From Phascolarctobacterium_B sp045598345 (GTDB taxonomy: Bacteria; Bacillota; Negativicutes; Acidaminococcales; Acidaminococcaceae), in assembly GCA_045598345.1 (NCBI GenBank), contig JAZLLX010000021.1, positions 1 through 7,133 of the forward strand: DNA of 7,133 bases. The letters run 5' to 3'. The position numbers and the translations under genes are program-made. The notes under the pieces are model-generated. The model had not been told where the DNA came from and searched no databases. It saw only the letters and a program-made list of their open reading frames with translations. Of this stretch, positions 4,905 through 7,133 are shown piece by piece (the first letter of the stretch is position 1; every line of letters begins with the position of its first letter).

Positions 4905-5164
4905 TTTTTACGCCTCTTTTGCACATTTTTCATAACTTCTGCAAAAGATTCCGTCCTGCCTTCTTGGATGTCATCCAAACCTTCTTTAAGTTTTGTATAA
5001 AGTTCAAACTTTCCTAACAAATTATCGTAGGTTTCAATACTCATAACCGCCAAATCACCCTTACCGTTTTTGGTAATAAAAATAGTTTCATTGTAATCAT
5101 GACACAGTTTGGAAACACCATTATAATCATTACGTAACTCTGCACTGGACTTAATTGTCGGCAT
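4901..5164 (-). CDS. Phd/YefM family antitoxin
   Basis: An 87-residue Phd/YefM antitoxin. Residues 1-55 (SSAELRNDYNGVSKLCHD, FITKNGKGDLAVMSIETYDNL) are the conserved DNA-binding and dimerisation half. Residues 56-87 form the acidic-then-basic tail (EGLDDIQEGRTESFAEV, ending QKRRKK) that wraps the toxin. The ATG at 5164 follows AAAGGTGG at about 7 nt. It is the first gene of a two-gene operon with a consensus promoter whose -10 box sits inside an inverted repeat, so autorepression is likely. Antitoxin-first order and a 4-bp overlap with the toxin are typical. Intact. Confidence 0.9.
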   Translation of the reverse strand: MPTIKSSAELRNDYNGVSKLCHDYNETIFITKNGKGDLAVMSIETYDNLLGKFELYTKLKEGLDDIQEGRTESFAEVMKNVQKRRKK

Positions 5165-5182
5165 AATCCCACCACCTTTCAG

Positions 5183-5211
5183 ATAACAATATTATAGATA
5201 AATTTTGTTAT
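5183..5211. promoter_or_regulatory. Inverted-repeat operator over the phd promoter
   Basis: Arms ATAACAATATT (5183-5193) and AATTTTGTTAT (5201-5211) match at 10 of 11 positions around a 7-nt spacer. The repeat spans the -10 box and most of the spacer, a good place for the Phd/YefM dimer to block transcription. Inferred from position and symmetry. Confidence 0.6.
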
Positions 5212-5219
5212 GCTGTCAA
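5191..5219 (-). promoter_or_regulatory. Consensus promoter of the phd-relE operon
   Basis: TTGACA (5219-5214), a 17-nt spacer and TATAAT (5196-5191): a perfect housekeeping promoter. The predicted start is near 5184, about 20 nt before the antitoxin ATG. Confidence 0.88.
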
Positions 5220-5360
5220 TGTGTAAAATTTAGAACGTGAATTCAATTCTAATCACGGGAACAGCAAAGAAATTAAAAGTTAAAAACTTAAAGCTTAAAA
5301 CTATGGTAAGATGTTCCGTTGGTTATATAACAAGTTACAGGAACGTAAATAGCCCCCGCC

Positions 5361-5395
5361 AAAGAAATTAAAAGTTAAAAATTAAAAATGAAAAA
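5361..5395. repeat. Heptamer array, TTAAAAG/TTAAAAA type
   Basis: AAAGAAA, TTAAAAG, TTAAAAA, TTAAAAA and TGAAAAA in exact 7-bp register, between the two boxes of one unit. Sister arrays at 682-716, 4037-4071 and in 5248-5325 use the same first units. Confidence 0.75.
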
Positions 5396-5650
5396 CTATG
5401 GTAATAAGTTCCTGTGATTAAAAATAAAAAAGTCCGTACAATGCGAACTGACCCTCTCCCTGGGGAGAGGGAATAAAAGGGTGTGGGGAAAACTCCGCAC
5501 ATTTCACATCTTCAACAGAAAGCGACATCCTAATTGCTCACCCCACCACCGCCAACACGCTCCCGTAGGCGGTCCCCCGCCCCTTTATGGGCGGACGAGG
5601 GTTCACACTATGCCAACTTTCCTGCTCTAATCACAGGAACTCTTTACCTT

Positions 5651-5685
5651 CCCTAATCCCTAACCTCTAACTCCTAATCCCTATT
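5651..5685. repeat. Heptamer array, CCCTAAT type, five units
   Basis: CCCTAAT, CCCTAAC, CTCTAAC, TCCTAAT and CCCTATT in exact 7-bp register between two boxes. Confidence 0.8.
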
Positions 5686-5842
5686 TATAATCACAGGAAC
5701 ATTTTACCATATTTATTCTTTGTTCTTTGACATTTATTCTTATCGTACTTTTCCCCACACCCCTGCCCCTCTCCCCGGGGAGAGGGTTACTTCCGCTTTA
5801 TGCCAACCTTCCAAAATCTAATCACAGGAACATCTTACCATA

Positions 5843-5877
5843 ATTACTCATTACTCATTACTAATTACTCATTACTT
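5843..5877. repeat. Heptamer array, ATTACTC type, overlapping the ligA 3' end
   Basis: Five units (ATTACTC, ATTACTC, ATTACTA, ATTACTC, ATTACTT) in exact register after a box. The ligA stop codon (5865-5867) and its last three sense codons lie within the fourth and fifth units. Confidence 0.85.
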
Positions 5878-7133
5878 TTCAGCAATCGCAAAAACTCTGC
5901 CTCGTCAATAACTTTTATTCCCAATTCTTGTGCTTTGGTGAGTTTGCTGCCGGCTTCCGCTCCGGCAATGACATAGTCCGTTTTCTTGGAAACAGAGCCG
6001 GAACATTTTGCACCCACATCCGTTGCCATCTGCTGGGCTTCGCTTCTGCCCAAAGTCGGCATGGTGCCGGTGAACACCAAGGTTTTGCCAAAGAAGGGAT
6101 GGCTGCTGTCCGTTGTTCTTTGCACATATTCCATATTCACCCCGGCGGCTTTCAACCGTTCCACTATATCTAAATTGGTGGGGCTGGCAAACCAACTTAC
6201 AATGGACTCCGCAATAGTATTTCCGATATCCTCTATTTCCGCCAGTTCCTCCACTGTGGTCTGTGCCAATTTATCCATAGAGCCGTAATGCACCGCCAAA
6301 AGATGGGCGCCTCTTGCCCCCACATGACGGATACCCAAAGCAAAAAGCAGTTTGTCCAATTCATTCTGTTTGGAATTTTGAATGGCGGTAATCAGGTTAT
6401 CAGCGGACTTTGCCCCCATCCTGTCCAATTCTAAAATATCTTCCCTTGTCAATGTATAAAGGTCAGCCGCATCGTGAATTTTGCCGCTGTCAAGCAGTTG
6501 GTTTAATACCGCCGGGCCGCAACCGTCAATATTCATGGCATCCCTACTGGCAAAGTGAATCAATCCTTCCCTGCCCAATGCCGGGCAGTGGGGATTGGTA
6601 CAGCGAATAGCGGCTTCCGTACCTTGCCGTTCCGCTTTCCAGCCGCATTCAGGGCAAACAGCGGGAATAATCACTTTCGTTTCCGAACCATCCCGCTTGT
6701 CCGTCACCACCCGTAACACTTCGGGAATAATCTCCGCCGCTTTGTTGATAATAACCCTGTCGCCAATGCGAATGTCTTTGGCTTTGATAAAGTCCTCGTT
6801 GTGCAAAGTGGCACGGCTGACTGTACTGCCACTTAATTTGACAGGGGTCAGTATTGCAGTCGGAGTCAGGACACCTGTTCTGCCCACACTCCATTCAATG
6901 TTTTCCAAAGTGGTTTCCGCTTGTTCGGGAGGGTATTTAAAAGCGATTGCCCAGCGTGGGTCTTTGCCTGTTGCCCCCAAAATTTTTTGTTGATAAATTG
7001 CATTAAGTTTCAAAACTGCACCGTCTGTGTCATAGGGCAAATTTTGGCGTTTTTCATTAAAATCTTGAATAAATTTTATTGCGTTATCAATTGTTTGTAC
7101 CAAAATTATATCTTGGCATGTTTGAAAGCCATA
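5865..7133 (-). CDS. ligA: NAD-dependent DNA ligase LigA, C-terminal part (start beyond the window)
   Basis: LigA seals nicks in replication and repair using NAD+. The frame is open to the window edge, giving 422 residues; about 260 N-terminal residues, including the adenylated lysine KxDG motif, are outside. Counted from the edge: nucleotidyltransferase motif DGAVLKLN (37-44) and WAIAFKYPPE (61-70) with its lysine; the OB fold (GRTGVLTPTA, 84-93; GDRVII to EIIPEV, 124-138); a four-cysteine zinc finger (160, 163, 178, 183); helix-hairpin-helix repeats (about 190-335); and a BRCT domain (about 346-420) with VFTGTM and a final EFLRLL. All domains are present in order. The last residues SNE and the stop are encoded by a heptamer repeat, so the original 3' end has been replaced. 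It is visibly richer in GC than the TA cassettes. Confidence 0.95.
   Translation of the reverse strand, partial: YGFQTCQDIILVQTIDNAIKFIQDFNEKRQNLPYDTDGAVLKLNAIYQQKILGATGKDPRWAIAFKYPPEQAETTLENIEWSVGRTGVLTPTAILTPVKLSGSTVSRATLHNEDFIKAKDIRIGDRVIINKAAEIIPEVLRVVTDKRDGSETKVIIPAVCPECGWKAERQGTEAAIRCTNPHCPALGREGLIHFASRDAMNIDGCGPAVLNQLLDSGKIHDAADLYTLTREDILELDRMGAKSADNLITAIQNSKQNELDKLLFALGIRHVGARGAHLLAVHYGSMDKLAQTTVEELAEIEDIGNTIAESIVSWFASPTNLDIVERLKAAGVNMEYVQRTTDSSHPFFGKTLVFTGTMPTLGRSEAQQMATDVGAKCSGSVSKKTDYVIAGAEAGSKLTKAQELGIKVIDEAEFLRLLKSNE

Larger units (their letters stand above)
5248..5877. repeat. Composite palindromic repeat element 5 (between phd promoter and the ligA 3' end)
   Basis: About 630 bp with no gene, a run of several family members. 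Two box-heptamer-box units lie side by side (5248-5325 and 5334-5420). The second ends in ATAAAAAAGTCCG and leads into a CCCTCTCCC/GGGAGAGGG hairpin (5452-5471) and the GC-rich core shared with elements 1 and 4 (5531-5616). Next come a box (5628-5650), CCCTAAT heptamers (5651-5685), a box (5688-5710), TTTATTC heptamers (5712-5739), a perfect 20-bp palindrome CCCTCTCCCC/GGGGAGAGGG (5767-5786), a box (5817-5842) and ATTACTC heptamers (5843-5877) that overlap the end of ligA. Confidence 0.75.

Noticed and set aside
664..5877. Chromosomal integron array with attC sites between cassettes
   Set aside because: The spacers are palindromic and lie between promoter-bearing TA cassettes, but I find no consistent GTTRRRY/RYYYAAC core pairs, their internal make-up is mixed, and no integrase is in view.
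664..5877. CRISPR array
   Set aside because: The repeats are long, irregular, in both orientations and separated by genes or by low-complexity words, not by unique spacers of constant length; no cas genes.
5905..6993. Overlapping open frames on both strands within ligA
   Set aside because: They shadow a complete, domain-by-domain match to LigA, and have no ribosome sites or recognisable domains.

Overview
The window looks like a chromosomal piece from a low-GC member of the Bacillota (anaerobic Clostridia or Negativicutes would fit, but I cannot place it further). The grounds are strong AGGAGG-type ribosome binding sites, near-consensus TTGACA/TATAAT promoters in AT-rich DNA, a TTG start, and a bacterial NAD-dependent ligase. 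All genes lie on the minus strand, so transcription runs from right to left.

Layout in transcription order: (1) 7133-5865, the C-terminal two thirds of the housekeeping DNA ligase ligA, cut by the right edge. (2) 5219-4599, a phd/yefM-relE type II toxin-antitoxin (TA) pair with its own promoter and a probable operator. (3) 4005-2995, an AbiD/F (Abi_2) HEPN protein. It is preceded by a consensus promoter, about 60 nt of structured RNA and an intrinsic terminator, which is the layout of an RNA-antitoxin system (abiF RNA plus AbiF). (4) 2913-2244, hicA-hicB, with a palindromic operator overlapping the promoter. (5) 1801-1015, an AbrB-type antitoxin and a PIN-domain toxin. (6) 611-187, a relB/dinJ antitoxin whose yafQ toxin partner has been deleted down to its last 31 codons, followed by a terminator. 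This makes five consecutive TA or abortive-infection cassettes immediately downstream of ligA.

The DNA between the cassettes is unusual. Each cassette is an exact unit from its -35 box to its stop codon. The gaps (about 664-1017, 1824-2237, 2919-2973, 4019-4596 and 5248-5877) are filled by one family of composite palindromic repeats. They are built from a recurring box (AATCACAGGAACAT followed by TTACCATA, in both orientations), GC-rich hairpin cores, and short tandem arrays that nearly all have a period of seven bases but use different heptamer words (ATTACTC, ATTACGC, CCCTAAT, CCTGAAA, TTTGTTC, TTAAAAG). The heptamer arrays run up to, or into, the 3' ends of neighbouring genes. The stop codons of ligA and of the PIN toxin gene lie inside them.

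Taken together, this reads as a defence/TA island that grew cassette by cassette downstream of ligA. The repeats act as spacers and possibly as recombination points. The most noteworthy parts are the RNA-guarded AbiF module, the heptamer-bearing repeat family, and the precise cassette structure.
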